Source: Pedobacter psychrotolerans
GTDB taxonomy: Bacteria; Bacteroidota; Bacteroidia; Sphingobacteriales; Sphingobacteriaceae
Assembly (NCBI RefSeq): GCF_004340665.1
Contig: NZ_SLWO01000003.1
Coordinates: forward strand, 620,001-684,000
Direction: 5' to 3'
DNA: 64,000 nucleotides
The notes beneath the pieces were generated by a model. That model saw nothing but the letters and a program-made list of their open reading frames with translations, ran no database searches and was not told the DNA's origin. Each line of letters begins with the position of its first letter. The stretch's first letter is position 1. Below, in pieces: positions 25,751 to 34,788 of this stretch. The position numbers and the translations under genes were made by a program.

Positions 25751-26746
25751 ATGAGTGCAGTAGAAATAAATAAAGATACCTGGTTAAAGTGGTTTGAGTC
25801 GATGTTGCTAATGCGCAAATTCGAAGAGAAAACTGGCCAGTTATACGGACAACAAAAAATACGTGGCTTTTGTCATTTATACATTGGACAAGAAGCTGTG
25901 GTTGCAGGAGCAATATCTGCAATGCAAAAAGGTGATTCGATGATTACTACCTATCGCGATCACGCTCATGCTTTAGCTTTAGGTGTAAGTGCCGATAGCA
26001 TCATGGCAGAAATGTACGGTAAGGCTACAGGTTGCTCTAAAGGTAAAGGTGGTTCGATGCACATGTTTAGCAAAGAACATAATTTTTATGGTGGTCATGC
26101 AATTGTTGGAGGTCAGATTCCATTAGGTGCTGGTGTTGCTTTTGCAGAAAAATACAAAGGAACAGATAATGTTAATATTTGTTATATGGGCGATGGCGCA
26201 GTACGTCAGGGTGCATTAAACGAAACCTTTAACATGGCGATGTTGTGGAAATTGCCAGTAATTTTTGTTTGTGAAAACAATGGTTATGCAATGGGTACTT
26301 CGGTACAACGTACCACTAACATGACTGATATTTATAAAATTGGTTTAGGTTTTGATATGCCATGTGCGCCTGTAGATGGTATGGATCCGGTTGCAGTTCA
26401 TAATGCAATGGATGAAGCTATTCAACGTGCACGTAAAGGTGAAGGGCCAACTTTCTTAGAAATGAGAACTTATCGTTACCGTGGTCACTCGATGTCAGAT
26501 CCAGCTAAATATCGTACTAAAGAAGAATTAGAAGATTATAAAGCTAAAGATCCGGTTGAACTTGCAAGAGAAACGATCTTAAAAGAAAAATATGCAGATG
26601 AGGCATGGATCGAAGAAGTAGAAACGAAAGTTAAAGCGATAGTAGATCAGGCAGTAAAATTTGCTGAAGAATCTCCATGGCCGGAAGTTACCGAATTATA
26701 CAAAGATGTATACATGACGGAAAACTATCCTTATGTAATGGACTAA
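25751..26746 (+). CDS. pdhA: Pyruvate dehydrogenase E1 component, alpha subunit
   Basis: Alpha chain of the thiamine diphosphate enzyme that decarboxylates pyruvate in the pyruvate dehydrogenase complex. The 331-residue protein shows RKFEEKTGQLYGQQKIRGFCHLY split over its N-terminal part, YRDHAHALALG, CSKGKGGSMHMF, and the ThDP/Mg motif GDGAVRQGALNETFN followed by VIFVCENNGYAMGTS. The phosphorylation-loop region RYRGHSMSDPAKYR is also present. I use ATG 25751; the open frame extends to GTG 25691, but the -7 box argues against it. The E2 gene follows by 30 bases; the E1 beta gene is not in the window. Confidence 0.95.
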   Translation: MSAVEINKDTWLKWFESMLLMRKFEEKTGQLYGQQKIRGFCHLYIGQEAVVAGAISAMQKGDSMITTYRDHAHALALGVSADSIMAEMYGKATGCSKGKGGSMHMFSKEHNFYGGHAIVGGQIPLGAGVAFAEKYKGTDNVNICYMGDGAVRQGALNETFNMAMLWKLPVIFVCENNGYAMGTSVQRTTNMTDIYKIGLGFDMPCAPVDGMDPVAVHNAMDEAIQRARKGEGPTFLEMRTYRYRGHSMSDPAKYRTKEELEDYKAKDPVELARETILKEKYADEAWIEEVETKVKAIVDQAVKFAEESPWPEVTELYKDVYMTENYPYVMD

Positions 26747-26776
26747 TATTTTAAAGATTTCAATTAATTAGATATA

Positions 26777-28462
26777 ATGGCTGAGGTAATTAAAATGCCC
26801 AAAATGAGCGACACCATGACCGAAGGGGTTTTGGCGAAGTGGCATAAAAAAGTGGGCGATAAAGTGAAAAGCGGCGATGTTTTGGCAGAAGTAGAAACTG
26901 ACAAAGCAACAATGGATATGGAATCTTACTGGGATGGTACCCTTTTATACATTGGTGTAGAAGAAGGAACCGCTGTTCCTGTTGATGCGGTTATGGCCGT
27001 TATTGGTAAAGAAGGTGAAGATTACAAAGCGGCTTTAGAAGCGGAAAAAGGTGGTGCAGAAGCTGAAAGCGAAAAGCCAAAAGCTGAAAGTACTGATGCG
27101 CCTAAAACTGAAGATAAAAAAGAAGAAGCTGCTCCTGCACAAGGTGGTGGTTTAGGTGAAGAAGAATTGGCAGAGAAAGGTGTTACAGTGATTCGGATGC
27201 CTTTGCTAAGTGATACCATGACAGAAGGCGTAATTGCTGAATGGCATAAAAAAGTTGGTGATAAAGTAAAAGATGATGATGTTTTAGCTGATGTAGAAAC
27301 CGATAAGGCGACTATGGAAGTGATGGGTTATGCAACGGGTACTTTACTACACATTGGTGTTGAAAAAGGTTCAGCTGCTAAAGTAAATGGTATTATTGCC
27401 ATTGTTGGTCCGGAAGGAACAGACGTTAGCGGAATCTTAGCTGGCGGTTCAGCTCCTGCTGCCAAAGCTGAAACCAAAGAAGAAGCTCCGAAAGAAGAAA
27501 AACAAACTACAACTGCTGATGCTGGTTCATCTGCCCCTGTTGCAGAAGGTTCTTCAGATAGCCGTGTGAAAGCATCGCCTTTGGCTAAAAAGATTGCTAA
27601 GGATAAAGGAATTGATTTATCGCAGGTTGCTGGTAGTGCAGAGGGTGGTCGAATCATTAAAAAAGATATCGAAAATTATAAGCCAGCGGCACAAGCTGAA
27701 AGCGGAAATACTAAAGCTGAAAGTGCACCAGCAGTGAAAGCTCAGGCAGCTGCTCCGGTAATTCCTACTTTTGTTGGTGAGGTTAAATTTACTGAGCAAC
27801 CTGTTTCGCAAATGCGTAAAGTAATTGCCAAACGTTTAGCTGAAAGCTTATTTACTGCACCACACTTCTACTTAACAGTAAGTATTGATATGGATAACGC
27901 AATGGCTGCCCGTACGGCAATCAATGAAGTTGCTCCTGTTAAAGTATCTTTTAACGATATCGTAATTAAAGCAGTTGCAGTGGCATTGAAGAAACACCCT
28001 GCAGTTAACTCATCATGGGGTGGTGATAAAATCCGTTTCAATGAACATACCAACATTGGCGTAGCGATGGCTGTGGAAGATGGTTTATTAGTTCCTGTAG
28101 TGCGTTTCGCTGATGGTAAATCTTTATCTCACATTTCTGCAGAAGTGAAAGACTTTGGTGGTAAAGCAAAAGCTAAAAAATTACAGCCTGCAGATTGGGA
28201 AGGTTCTACCTTCACTGTATCTAATCTAGGTATGTTTGGTATCGATGAATTTACTTCAATTATCAACTCTCCAGATGGTGCAATTTTATCGGTAGGTGCG
28301 ATTCAGCAAGTTCCGGTAGTGAAAAATGGAGCTGTTGTTCCTGGTAATGTAATGAAATTAACTTTAGGTTGTGATCACCGTGTGGTTGATGGTGCAACCG
28401 GGGCACAATTCTTACAAACATTAAAAGGTTTATTAGAAGAGCCAATCAGATTATTGGCCTAG
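26777..28462 (+). CDS. pdhC: Pyruvate dehydrogenase E2, dihydrolipoamide acetyltransferase with two lipoyl domains
   Basis: Core acetyltransferase of the pyruvate dehydrogenase complex. The 561-residue protein has two lipoyl domains (about 1-77 and 136-211), each with an ETDKATM lipoylation site (Lys43 and Lys177). Ala, Glu and Lys-rich linkers separate them. The peripheral-subunit binding domain is VKASPLAKKIAKDKGI through GRIIKKDIENY (264-301). The catalytic domain ends with CDHRVVDGATGAQFL, giving His534 and Asp538. The linkers contain repeated KAES words, usual for these flexible regions. It is cotranscribed with pdhA and ends at a terminator. Confidence 0.95.
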   Translation: MAEVIKMPKMSDTMTEGVLAKWHKKVGDKVKSGDVLAEVETDKATMDMESYWDGTLLYIGVEEGTAVPVDAVMAVIGKEGEDYKAALEAEKGGAEAESEKPKAESTDAPKTEDKKEEAAPAQGGGLGEEELAEKGVTVIRMPLLSDTMTEGVIAEWHKKVGDKVKDDDVLADVETDKATMEVMGYATGTLLHIGVEKGSAAKVNGIIAIVGPEGTDVSGILAGGSAPAAKAETKEEAPKEEKQTTTADAGSSAPVAEGSSDSRVKASPLAKKIAKDKGIDLSQVAGSAEGGRIIKKDIENYKPAAQAESGNTKAESAPAVKAQAAAPVIPTFVGEVKFTEQPVSQMRKVIAKRLAESLFTAPHFYLTVSIDMDNAMAARTAINEVAPVKVSFNDIVIKAVAVALKKHPAVNSSWGGDKIRFNEHTNIGVAMAVEDGLLVPVVRFADGKSLSHISAEVKDFGGKAKAKKLQPADWEGSTFTVSNLGMFGIDEFTSIINSPDGAILSVGAIQQVPVVKNGAVVPGNVMKLTLGCDHRVVDGATGAQFLQTLKGLLEEPIRLLA

Positions 28463-28470
28463 TGTCAATT

Positions 28471-28497
28471 GTCATCCTGAGCTTGTCGAAGGATCTC
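28471..28497. repeat. Dispersed repeat copy between pdhC stop and terminator
   Basis: GTCATCCTGAGCTTGTCGAA and the GGATCTC that follows form a word that recurs in intergenic DNA of many bacteria. Related words appear here at 3522-3535, 30434-30445 and about 44620-44642. Confidence 0.55.
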
Positions 28498-28507
28498 ATA
28501 AATAATT

Positions 28508-28537
28508 AAAGCCATCCCCAAAAAGGATGGCTTTTTT
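28508..28537 (+). terminator. Terminator after pdhC
   Basis: AAAGCCATCC pairs with GGATGGCTTT over the loop CCAAAAA and is followed by TTTTT. It ends the pdhA-pdhC transcript. Confidence 0.88.
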
Positions 28538-28576
28538 GCGTTCAATACCATTTCTATATTTAGGTGATAATTTTGC

Positions 28577-28584
28577 TATTTTTG
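28577..28584 (+). promoter_or_regulatory. Putative -7 box for the DUF885 gene
   Basis: TATTTTTG matches TAnnTTTG and ends 22 bases before the ATG at 28607. No TTG -33 element is placed at the normal distance. Confidence 0.4.
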
Positions 28585-28606
28585 AAGAGACCTTAACTCA
28601 GATTAA

Positions 28607-30388
28607 ATGAATAAAATAACTCTTTTTGCACTTTGTGCTATTGCGTTACTATCCTGCAAGCAAAAAAGCAAACAGGATAATGCAGTTAATAACCCACAAT
28701 TTGCGGCAATGTGTGAGCAATATTATCAGGAAGGTTTAAAGCTTAACCCTATTGGCGCAACCTATATTGGAGATGAGCGTTATAATGATCTTTTGCCGAA
28801 TGATGGTTCTCAGGCTTTCATTAAAGCATATAGGGACTATAATCAGCGTTATCTTGATAGTTTGGGTAAGTACAACCGCGAAGAATTATCTTCAGAAAAT
28901 GATAAACTTTCCTACGATTATCTAAAAGATCAGTTAAATATCAATTTGGAAGGATTAAAATACCATTCTGAATATCTTCCCTTTAACCAGATGTTTGCTT
29001 TGCCACTAACCATTGGTCAGCTGGGATCCGGTACTGGTGCACAGCCCTTCAAAACCGTGAAGAATTATGAAGACTGGCTGAAACGTGTAACTGCATTTTC
29101 AATTTGGGCAGATACGGCAATTGCCAATTTTAAGAAGGGCGAAGCAGTAGGTATTGTGTTACCTAAAGCGCTTGTTGTTAAAATGATTCCTCAAATGCAA
29201 AGCATGGTGGTTTCTAACCCAGAAAAGAGTCTTTTTTATGGTCCGATAAGTACATTGCCTGAAAGTTTTTCAGCTGCTGATAAACAAAAACTTACCACAG
29301 AATATCGCGATGCGATTACTAATATCATTGTTCCAACTTATAAAAAGTTAGGTGATTTTCTTCAGCAGGAATATTTACCTAAAGCGAGAACAACTTCTGG
29401 ATATTCGGCCATGCCAGGCGGTTTAGCGTGGTATACTTACCTGGTAAAACAACAAACCACTACCAATAAAACGCCTGAAGAAATTTATCAAACGGGATTA
29501 AAAGAGGTGGCACTGATTAAGGGGCAAATGGATAGTATCAAAAATCTGGTTGGTTTTAAGGGTGATTTGAAAGCATTTTTCGAATACATGAAAACGGATA
29601 AGAAATTTATGCCTTATCAAACGCCAAAAGAAGTTTTAGCAGCATTTGAAAGTATCCATCAAAGGATGAAACCGAACCTGAAAAAGATGTTTGATGTGGA
29701 ACCAAAAACGCCGTTCGAGATCCGTCAGACGGAAGCTTTCAGGGCAGCCTCGGCAAGTGCAGAATATAATCAGGGATCGGCGGATGGCAAGCGCCCCGGG
29801 ATATTCTATGTGCCCATTCTGGATGCTAAGACATTTAATACGACTTCAGGAATGGAGTCTTTATTTTTACATGAAGCTATTCCGGGCCACCATTATCAGA
29901 TTTCTTTAACTCAGGAGAATAAGTTGCTTCCAAACTTCCGTCGTTTTGGTGGTCATAATGCTTATGTTGAGGGTTGGGCACTTTATTGCGAATCTTTAGG
30001 GAAAGAACTTGGTTTATACCAGGATCCTTATCAGCACATGGGTGCTTTAGGTGATGAAATGCACCGGGCGATTCGTTTGGTTGTTGATGTTGCCATTCAC
30101 ACAAAAAATATGAGCAGGGAACAAGCTATTAAATATATGACGGATAATGAAGCAATCAGCACTGAAGGTGCTACAGCTGAAATTGAGCGTTATATGGGGA
30201 TTCCTGCACAAGCCTTGGGTTATAAGACTGGGGCAATGAAAATCCGCGAACTGAGAAGTAAATATGAGAAACAACTAGGGGCGAAGTTTAAGTTAGCGGC
30301 CTTCCACACGGCAGTTTTAAAGGATGGTTCTTTCCCGCTTTCGGTATTTGAATCTAAAATGGATGCATGGGCGGAAAGTCAGAGATAA
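28607..30388 (+). CDS. DUF885-family predicted metalloprotease lipoprotein
   Basis: This 593-residue protein has a lipoprotein signal ending IALLSCKQKSK (Cys17). The DUF885 domain covers most of the chain and carries the zinc-like motif HEAIPGHHYQ (His422, Glu423, His428, His429), followed by AYVEGWALYCESLGKELG, which carries further conserved acidic residues. The C-terminus has TEGATAEIERYMGIPAQALGYK, a hallmark of the family. The HExxxGHH pattern suggests a metal-dependent hydrolase, most likely a peptidase of the envelope, though activity is not established for most members. It stands alone, with its own -7 box upstream and a repeat region downstream. Confidence 0.9.
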   Translation: MNKITLFALCAIALLSCKQKSKQDNAVNNPQFAAMCEQYYQEGLKLNPIGATYIGDERYNDLLPNDGSQAFIKAYRDYNQRYLDSLGKYNREELSSENDKLSYDYLKDQLNINLEGLKYHSEYLPFNQMFALPLTIGQLGSGTGAQPFKTVKNYEDWLKRVTAFSIWADTAIANFKKGEAVGIVLPKALVVKMIPQMQSMVVSNPEKSLFYGPISTLPESFSAADKQKLTTEYRDAITNIIVPTYKKLGDFLQQEYLPKARTTSGYSAMPGGLAWYTYLVKQQTTTNKTPEEIYQTGLKEVALIKGQMDSIKNLVGFKGDLKAFFEYMKTDKKFMPYQTPKEVLAAFESIHQRMKPNLKKMFDVEPKTPFEIRQTEAFRAASASAEYNQGSADGKRPGIFYVPILDAKTFNTTSGMESLFLHEAIPGHHYQISLTQENKLLPNFRRFGGHNAYVEGWALYCESLGKELGLYQDPYQHMGALGDEMHRAIRLVVDVAIHTKNMSREQAIKYMTDNEAISTEGATAEIERYMGIPAQALGYKTGAMKIRELRSKYEKQLGAKFKLAAFHTAVLKDGSFPLSVFESKMDAWAESQR

Positions 30389-30729
30389 TTTTTAGTAGGT
30401 TGTATCATAAATCAATTGATGCTTGGAAATGTTGAGCTTGTCGAGTGTTTTTGGAAAAATCCAACATGAATGTTTTTCTGGGAGTATAAATAAGTTTTCC
30501 CGCTGATTTCGCTAATCTCGCAGATTGGATCTTGATTATTGGTTCTGCGGAAATCACTTTAATCTGCGGGAGAAAATAGGCGTTTGGTTTAGCTATTAAT
30601 ATTTTCCCGCTGATTTCGCAGATTGGGTCTTGATTATTGGTTCTGCGGAAATTATCTTGATCGTCCAGTTATCTCGACTAAATTTAAACCCTTTCCATCT
30701 TGCTTTGTTAGTAAATAAACATCATAATT
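30389..30729. other. 341-base gene-free region with two tandem repeat copies
   Basis: No coding sequence is seen. It contains a GAGCTTGTCGAG word (30434-30445) and two copies of a longer repeat, described separately at 30496-30663. No clear terminator for the DUF885 gene is visible; the last bases before the cupin gene are AT-rich. Confidence 0.55.
30496..30663. repeat. Two direct copies of a CCCGCTGATTTCGC repeat
   Basis: Copy 1 starts near 30496 and copy 2 at about 30602. Both run TTTTCCCGCTGATTTCGC, then GCAGATTGG, TCTTGATTATTGGTTCTGCG and GAAAT. Copy 1 carries an extra TAATCTCGC. The words recur in altered form at 47.13-47.28 kb (CCCGCTAATCTTGCCGATT; AATCTCGCAGATGAAAATA). The arms CCCGC and GCGGG make the element partly palindromic. 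Confidence 0.75.
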
Positions 30730-31281
30730 ATGAACAAAGAAAAATTAATACAGGAAGCTTACCTTGTATCACATACAATAGCGGAAAATGGAGACTTTCC
30801 CAATAATCCAAAATTACCTTTAATGATTTATAAAGGAGCTTTTCTGATTCATCCTGATGAGACCGAAGAAGCGATTAAAAAAGTCTTCGCCCAGAACGGA
30901 TATACAAATGCTTGGGTAGATGGAATTTTTGATTACCAACATTATCATAGCAACACTCACGAAGTGATGGGCGTTTACTGCGGTAAAGCAGAAGTTCAGT
31001 TTGGTGGGGAACATGGCGTATGCATTGAACTTGATAAAGGTGATGTTGTGATGATCCCGGCAGGTGTAGCACACATGAAATTACATGCTAGTGAAGACTT
31101 TACAGTTGTTGGTGCTTATCCAAATGGAGCAGAGTATAACATGAAATACGGTAAGCCTGAAGAGCGCCCCGAAGCAGATGAAGACATTGCTAATGTGAAA
31201 AATCCAGATAATGATCCTGTTTATGGTAGTAAAGGTCATTTATTCGAATGCTGGTACAACCAAAAATGCGCAAATGTTTAA
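30730..31281 (+). CDS. Cupin-domain protein
   Basis: This 183-residue protein without a signal peptide has a single cupin fold. The first motif region is YHSNTHEVMGVYCGKAEVQFGG, with His and Glu residues at metal-ligand positions, and the second is LDKGDVVMIPAGVAHMKLHAS, which has the conserved GDVVMIPAGxxH pattern. The C-terminal tail is acidic (KPEERPEADEDIANVKNPD). Related proteins are annotated only as cupin-fold proteins, so a small-molecule dioxygenase, isomerase or binding role cannot be decided. It stands between a repeat region and a serine hydrolase gene 68 bases away. Confidence 0.82.
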   Translation: MNKEKLIQEAYLVSHTIAENGDFPNNPKLPLMIYKGAFLIHPDETEEAIKKVFAQNGYTNAWVDGIFDYQHYHSNTHEVMGVYCGKAEVQFGGEHGVCIELDKGDVVMIPAGVAHMKLHASEDFTVVGAYPNGAEYNMKYGKPEERPEADEDIANVKNPDNDPVYGSKGHLFECWYNQKCANV

Positions 31282-31349
31282 AACTCTTTCCGATTAACCG
31301 TCTAAAATTCTTTAATTTTCGGGTTTTAAATCCCTACTTTTTAATATAA

Positions 31350-32579
31350 ATGAATTTTAGATATATATGTTCAGCATTAGCCCTCTCGATAACTTTATTA
31401 ACAGCTTGTAATAGTAAAAAAGCTGAAGAGAAAAAGGCAGCTGATGCAAAAATCCGCGTGAAAGAAGATGATAAAGCGGACAGTATTTTAATTGCATACG
31501 ATCCTGCAAAAGGTGATAAGTGGATCGCTGATTTTGTACAGAACCTGCATAAAAAATATGGATTTAATGGAAATATGCTGGTTGCGAAGGATGGTAAAAT
31601 ATTATACGAAAAAGCAATTGGCTGGGCAGATTATTTACATCGCGATAGCTTAAAGATAAATTCTGAGTTTGAACTGGCTTCGATTACCAAAACTTTTACC
31701 GGAACGGCAATTATGCAATTGGTAGAAGCAGGTAAATTATCATTGAATGATAATGTAAAGAAATTTTTTCCAAACTTTCCTTACGATGGCATTACGGTAA
31801 AACTGCTGCTGAGCCACCGGAGCGGAATGATGAATTATGTTTATTTCATTGATGATATCTGGAGGAAAGAAAAACGCCCTATGAAAAAAGGCGTTACCAA
31901 TCAGCAAGTAATGGATGTAATTGCCGAACGCAAACCAAATCCTTATACTAAACCAGATAATCGCTTCCATTATAATAACTCCAATTTTATGGTCTTAGGA
32001 GCGATTATTGAAAAGGTTACAGGCCAGCGCTATTCACAATATATGATGGAACATATTTTTAAACCTGCAGGGCTGAAGCATACGCACGTGTACAGCACTA
32101 CAGAATATGAAAAAATTCCCGTTGATGTTGTTGGGCATGATCGTACCTGGAAGTATTCTGTTGCACAGAATTTTTTAGATGGGCCAGTTGGAGATAAAGG
32201 AATTTACAGTACGTTACATGATTTGGTTCTATTTGATAAGTATTTGAAAAATGGACGACTAATTACTAAAAAAAGTAGTGATTCATCATACGTTGGGCGT
32301 AACAAGCCTGTAAATGGTCACTTTAATTATGGCTATGGCTGGAGAATGTTTGATGGTGAAAAGATGGATAAAGTAGTATATCATACGGGATGGTGGCATG
32401 GTTTCAGGCACATCTATGTGCGTGATCTGGATAAAAACATCATCGTAATATTTTTAGGAAATTTAACTAACGGAAGTTTAATGCACCTGGATGATTTGTA
32501 CAAACACTTGAATATGCCAATCATCCGTAAAGGTGCTTATCATGGAAACGGGAGCTTACCAGGCTCTGATGAAGATTAA
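31350..32579 (+). CDS. Beta-lactamase-family serine hydrolase, lipoprotein
   Basis: This 409-residue protein has a lipoprotein signal ending LLTACNSKK (Cys20). The penicillin-binding/class C beta-lactamase-like domain has SxxK in FELASITKTF (Ser111 and Lys114), a tyrosine motif in FHYNNSNFMVLG, and HTGWWHGFRHI, which replaces the usual KTG/HTG box. These enzymes are usually D-amino-acid peptidases or esterases; a true antibiotic-degrading activity is not implied. An insert of charged residues follows the lipid Cys. The next gene starts 5 bases after the stop, so the two are likely cotranscribed. Confidence 0.9.
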   Translation: MNFRYICSALALSITLLTACNSKKAEEKKAADAKIRVKEDDKADSILIAYDPAKGDKWIADFVQNLHKKYGFNGNMLVAKDGKILYEKAIGWADYLHRDSLKINSEFELASITKTFTGTAIMQLVEAGKLSLNDNVKKFFPNFPYDGITVKLLLSHRSGMMNYVYFIDDIWRKEKRPMKKGVTNQQVMDVIAERKPNPYTKPDNRFHYNNSNFMVLGAIIEKVTGQRYSQYMMEHIFKPAGLKHTHVYSTTEYEKIPVDVVGHDRTWKYSVAQNFLDGPVGDKGIYSTLHDLVLFDKYLKNGRLITKKSSDSSYVGRNKPVNGHFNYGYGWRMFDGEKMDKVVYHTGWWHGFRHIYVRDLDKNIIVIFLGNLTNGSLMHLDDLYKHLNMPIIRKGAYHGNGSLPGSDED

Positions 32580-32584
32580 TTTTT

Positions 32585-33568
32585 ATGGCAAAGACAAAAT
32601 GGATTATTGAGACAAATACGCTCACCATTTATCCGAAACGCAATTTACGGATAGTTGGATTGGTTTTTTTTATTCTATTTCTAGGGTTTATCTATTTTCT
32701 TTCCAGTCAGATGGGCAGTTATTCCCTGGTTACTAAGTTAAGTTACTCTGGTATCCTGTTGATGATTCCATTGCTTATCGTATTGATGGCCGAATCGAAA
32801 TTAATCTTTAACGGTACAGACAGAAAATTGTACAAGAAAATTGGTTTCTTGCCCGTTGGATCAATCCCGTTTGATAATATTGCTGCCGTTACCCCTTATG
32901 AGGTATTTGGAGGTGGTTATAGTTATAGCTTATTTAAAAAGAGTAACCGGCATGGAAAAGGATTAGCGGTATCAAGTGGGTATAGTAAAGTAACAGATCC
33001 TAATCTTATTCAGTTTCAGAATGAAGTGCTGCCTAAAATTGATGAACTTGTTTTTGCCAATGCACCGGTGATTCCGAAGCAAACCATTTATGATTTTGAA
33101 TTTTTTAAAGAAGAAGGAGGCGTTTACCAATTAAAACAACAGAAAATTGGTGGCGTTATTGTTGGTTTAATCATGATAGGCATTACTGTTGCCATTTTAC
33201 TTAATCCAAGTTTTATGGCTGATGAAAATGCCTTTAAAAGGATCTTGGTGACCTACTTTCCCCTTATAATTGGCCTGGCATTTTTCTACATGATTTTTTC
33301 AAGTGTTAAATTTGATAAAAACCAACAAAAGTTAATCCACTCTACTTTTGGTGGCCGAAGGGTTAAGGAATATGCTTTTGAAGATATTATTCGCTTTCAG
33401 ATTGTAAGAAAAACAACTAACCTTATTTATTCAGGTACAGAAGTTAATGCTGAAATTTATTTACCAAGTAAAGATAAAATGCATGTAATGTCTTTAAAGA
33501 GTTTTATAGGTACTAAAAAGATTGATCGCTTTCTTGATGAACTCAATACTATCCTTGGAAGAATTTAA
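32585..33568 (+). CDS. Four-helix membrane protein of unknown function
   Basis: This 327-residue protein has an even arrangement: hydrophobic segments near residues 21-41 (LRIVGLVFFILFLGFIYFL) and 52-70, a soluble beta-rich stretch with the phrase KLIFNGTDRKLYKKIGFLPVGSIPFD split over it, then two more membrane segments near 185-205 and 217-238, and a second soluble stretch with KLIHSTFGGRRVKEYAFEDIIRFQ in its middle. The two halves have the same layout and similar phrases (KLIFNGTDRKLY and KLIHSTFGGRRV), suggesting an internal duplication of a helix pair plus a PH-like domain. It follows the serine hydrolase by 5 bases. Function is unknown. Confidence 0.7.
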   Translation: MAKTKWIIETNTLTIYPKRNLRIVGLVFFILFLGFIYFLSSQMGSYSLVTKLSYSGILLMIPLLIVLMAESKLIFNGTDRKLYKKIGFLPVGSIPFDNIAAVTPYEVFGGGYSYSLFKKSNRHGKGLAVSSGYSKVTDPNLIQFQNEVLPKIDELVFANAPVIPKQTIYDFEFFKEEGGVYQLKQQKIGGVIVGLIMIGITVAILLNPSFMADENAFKRILVTYFPLIIGLAFFYMIFSSVKFDKNQQKLIHSTFGGRRVKEYAFEDIIRFQIVRKTTNLIYSGTEVNAEIYLPSKDKMHVMSLKSFIGTKKIDRFLDELNTILGRI

Positions 33569-33682
33569 TGAGTTAGAGAGATTATCTTAACTATATACTC
33601 ATCAGTAGCAAAATTATTGCTGCTATGCTTTTCTTTTAAAAACCAATTCAACTTAGTTTCGTTTAATATAAAAACAACAAAT

Positions 33683-33988
33683 ATGTTCGATAAATTATTT
33701 GCAGCACAACAAAAAGCTGAAGAAATTAAAAAACGTTTAGATACCATTTCTGTATTTGGTGAAGTTGAAAACGGTGCCATTAAGATTACAGCAACAGCTA
33801 ATAAAGCCATCACTGGTGTTGCTATTGATGAAGAATTTTTAAAAAATGCAGATAAAGAGGAGTTAGAGGAATTACTTTTAACTGCAATCAATAAAGCACT
33901 TGCCAATGCAGAAGAAGTAAGTGCTACAGAAATGCAGGCATCAGCACAAGATATGCTTGGCGGTTTAGGTGGCATGTTTGGACAATAA
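33683..33988 (+). CDS. YbaB/EbfC-family nucleoid-associated protein
   Basis: This 101-residue protein is expected to bind DNA as a dimer. It starts MFDKLFAAQQKAEEIKKRLD and has the family centre NGAIKITATANKAITGVAIDEEF, then a helical C-terminus and a Gly-Met-rich tail LGGLGGMFGQ. I use ATG 33683; the open frame extends to 33617, but only the later start yields the family N-terminus. In many bacteria ybaB lies between dnaX and recR. Here neither is adjacent, which is common for Bacteroidota. The antisense frame across the gene is a shadow. Confidence 0.88.
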   Translation: MFDKLFAAQQKAEEIKKRLDTISVFGEVENGAIKITATANKAITGVAIDEEFLKNADKEELEELLLTAINKALANAEEVSATEMQASAQDMLGGLGGMFGQ

Positions 33989-34057
33989 ATAAGTTCAAAG
34001 CCTTGGTGTACTAAATTGTGTTCATTTGAGGTTTATAATAATTAAATCCCCTATAAT

Positions 34058-34735
34058 ATGAAATATACTTATTATGGTCAGTCATGCTTTTTGATCGAAG
34101 CTGATGGCAAAAAATTTCTATTTGATCCATTTATAAAATCTAATCAACTGGCAAAGGATGTTGATATATCTAAAATTGAAGCAGATTATATTTTGGTAAG
34201 TCACGGGCATGGTGACCATGTAGCTGATTTAGTAGAATTGGCTAAGCAAACTGATGCACAGGTTATCGCGGTGGTCGAGGTAGCTAAATGGATAAAAGCT
34301 CAGGGTGTTGATAAAGTTATTGACATTAATTTTGGAACGCAAACCTTGCCTTTTGGTAAATTGCGTACGGTGTGGGCAGTTCACAGTAGTTCAAATCCTG
34401 ATGGAAGTTATGGTGGAAATCCGGCTGGTTTTGTATTGGAGCTGGAAGGTAAGCAAATCTATTTTGCTGGTGATACAGCTTTAACTTTAGAAATGAAATT
34501 ATTGGCTGAATTGTATCATCTTGATTATGCCATCTTACCAATCGGCGGTCATTACACTATGGATGTAGATGATGCTGTTATTGCTGCCAAGTATGTTGAT
34601 TGTGATCAGGTAATTGGCGTACATTACAATACTTTTCCTCCAATTAGTATCAATCAGGAAGATGCAGTAGCTAAATTTAAACGTGAAGGCAAAACGTTAC
34701 TACTTCCGGAAATTGGTGAAACAATCACCTTATAA
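34058..34735 (+). CDS. UPF0173-type metallo-beta-lactamase-fold hydrolase
   Basis: This 225-residue protein has a metallo-beta-lactamase fold. The motif SHGHGDHVADL near residue 48 is the HxHxDH zinc site. GDTALTLEMKLLAE supplies the bridging Asp, and a last His is in VIGVHYNTFPPI. The length, the YTYYGQSCFLIEADGKKFLFDPF start and the SHGHGDH form fit the UPF0173 group, whose substrates are largely unknown. It is not fused to other domains and has no signal peptide. It is convergent with a Lys-rich secreted protein gene and shares a bidirectional terminator with it. Confidence 0.9.
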   Translation: MKYTYYGQSCFLIEADGKKFLFDPFIKSNQLAKDVDISKIEADYILVSHGHGDHVADLVELAKQTDAQVIAVVEVAKWIKAQGVDKVIDINFGTQTLPFGKLRTVWAVHSSSNPDGSYGGNPAGFVLELEGKQIYFAGDTALTLEMKLLAELYHLDYAILPIGGHYTMDVDDAVIAAKYVDCDQVIGVHYNTFPPISINQEDAVAKFKREGKTLLLPEIGETITL

Positions 34736-34788
34736 ATTTATTCCGAATAGTTTGTTCTGATTGGTGATAATACCAACCAGCGGTAAAA

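Noticed and set aside
27022..27657. Minus-strand frames inside pdhC
   Set aside because: They reflect the Ala/Glu/Lys linkers read backwards as Ser/Phe/Leu-rich translations.
33565..33975. 136-codon minus-strand frame across ybaB
   Set aside because: It is a shadow of the YbaB/EbfC gene with composition (Ser, Ala, Ile runs) typical of antisense translation.
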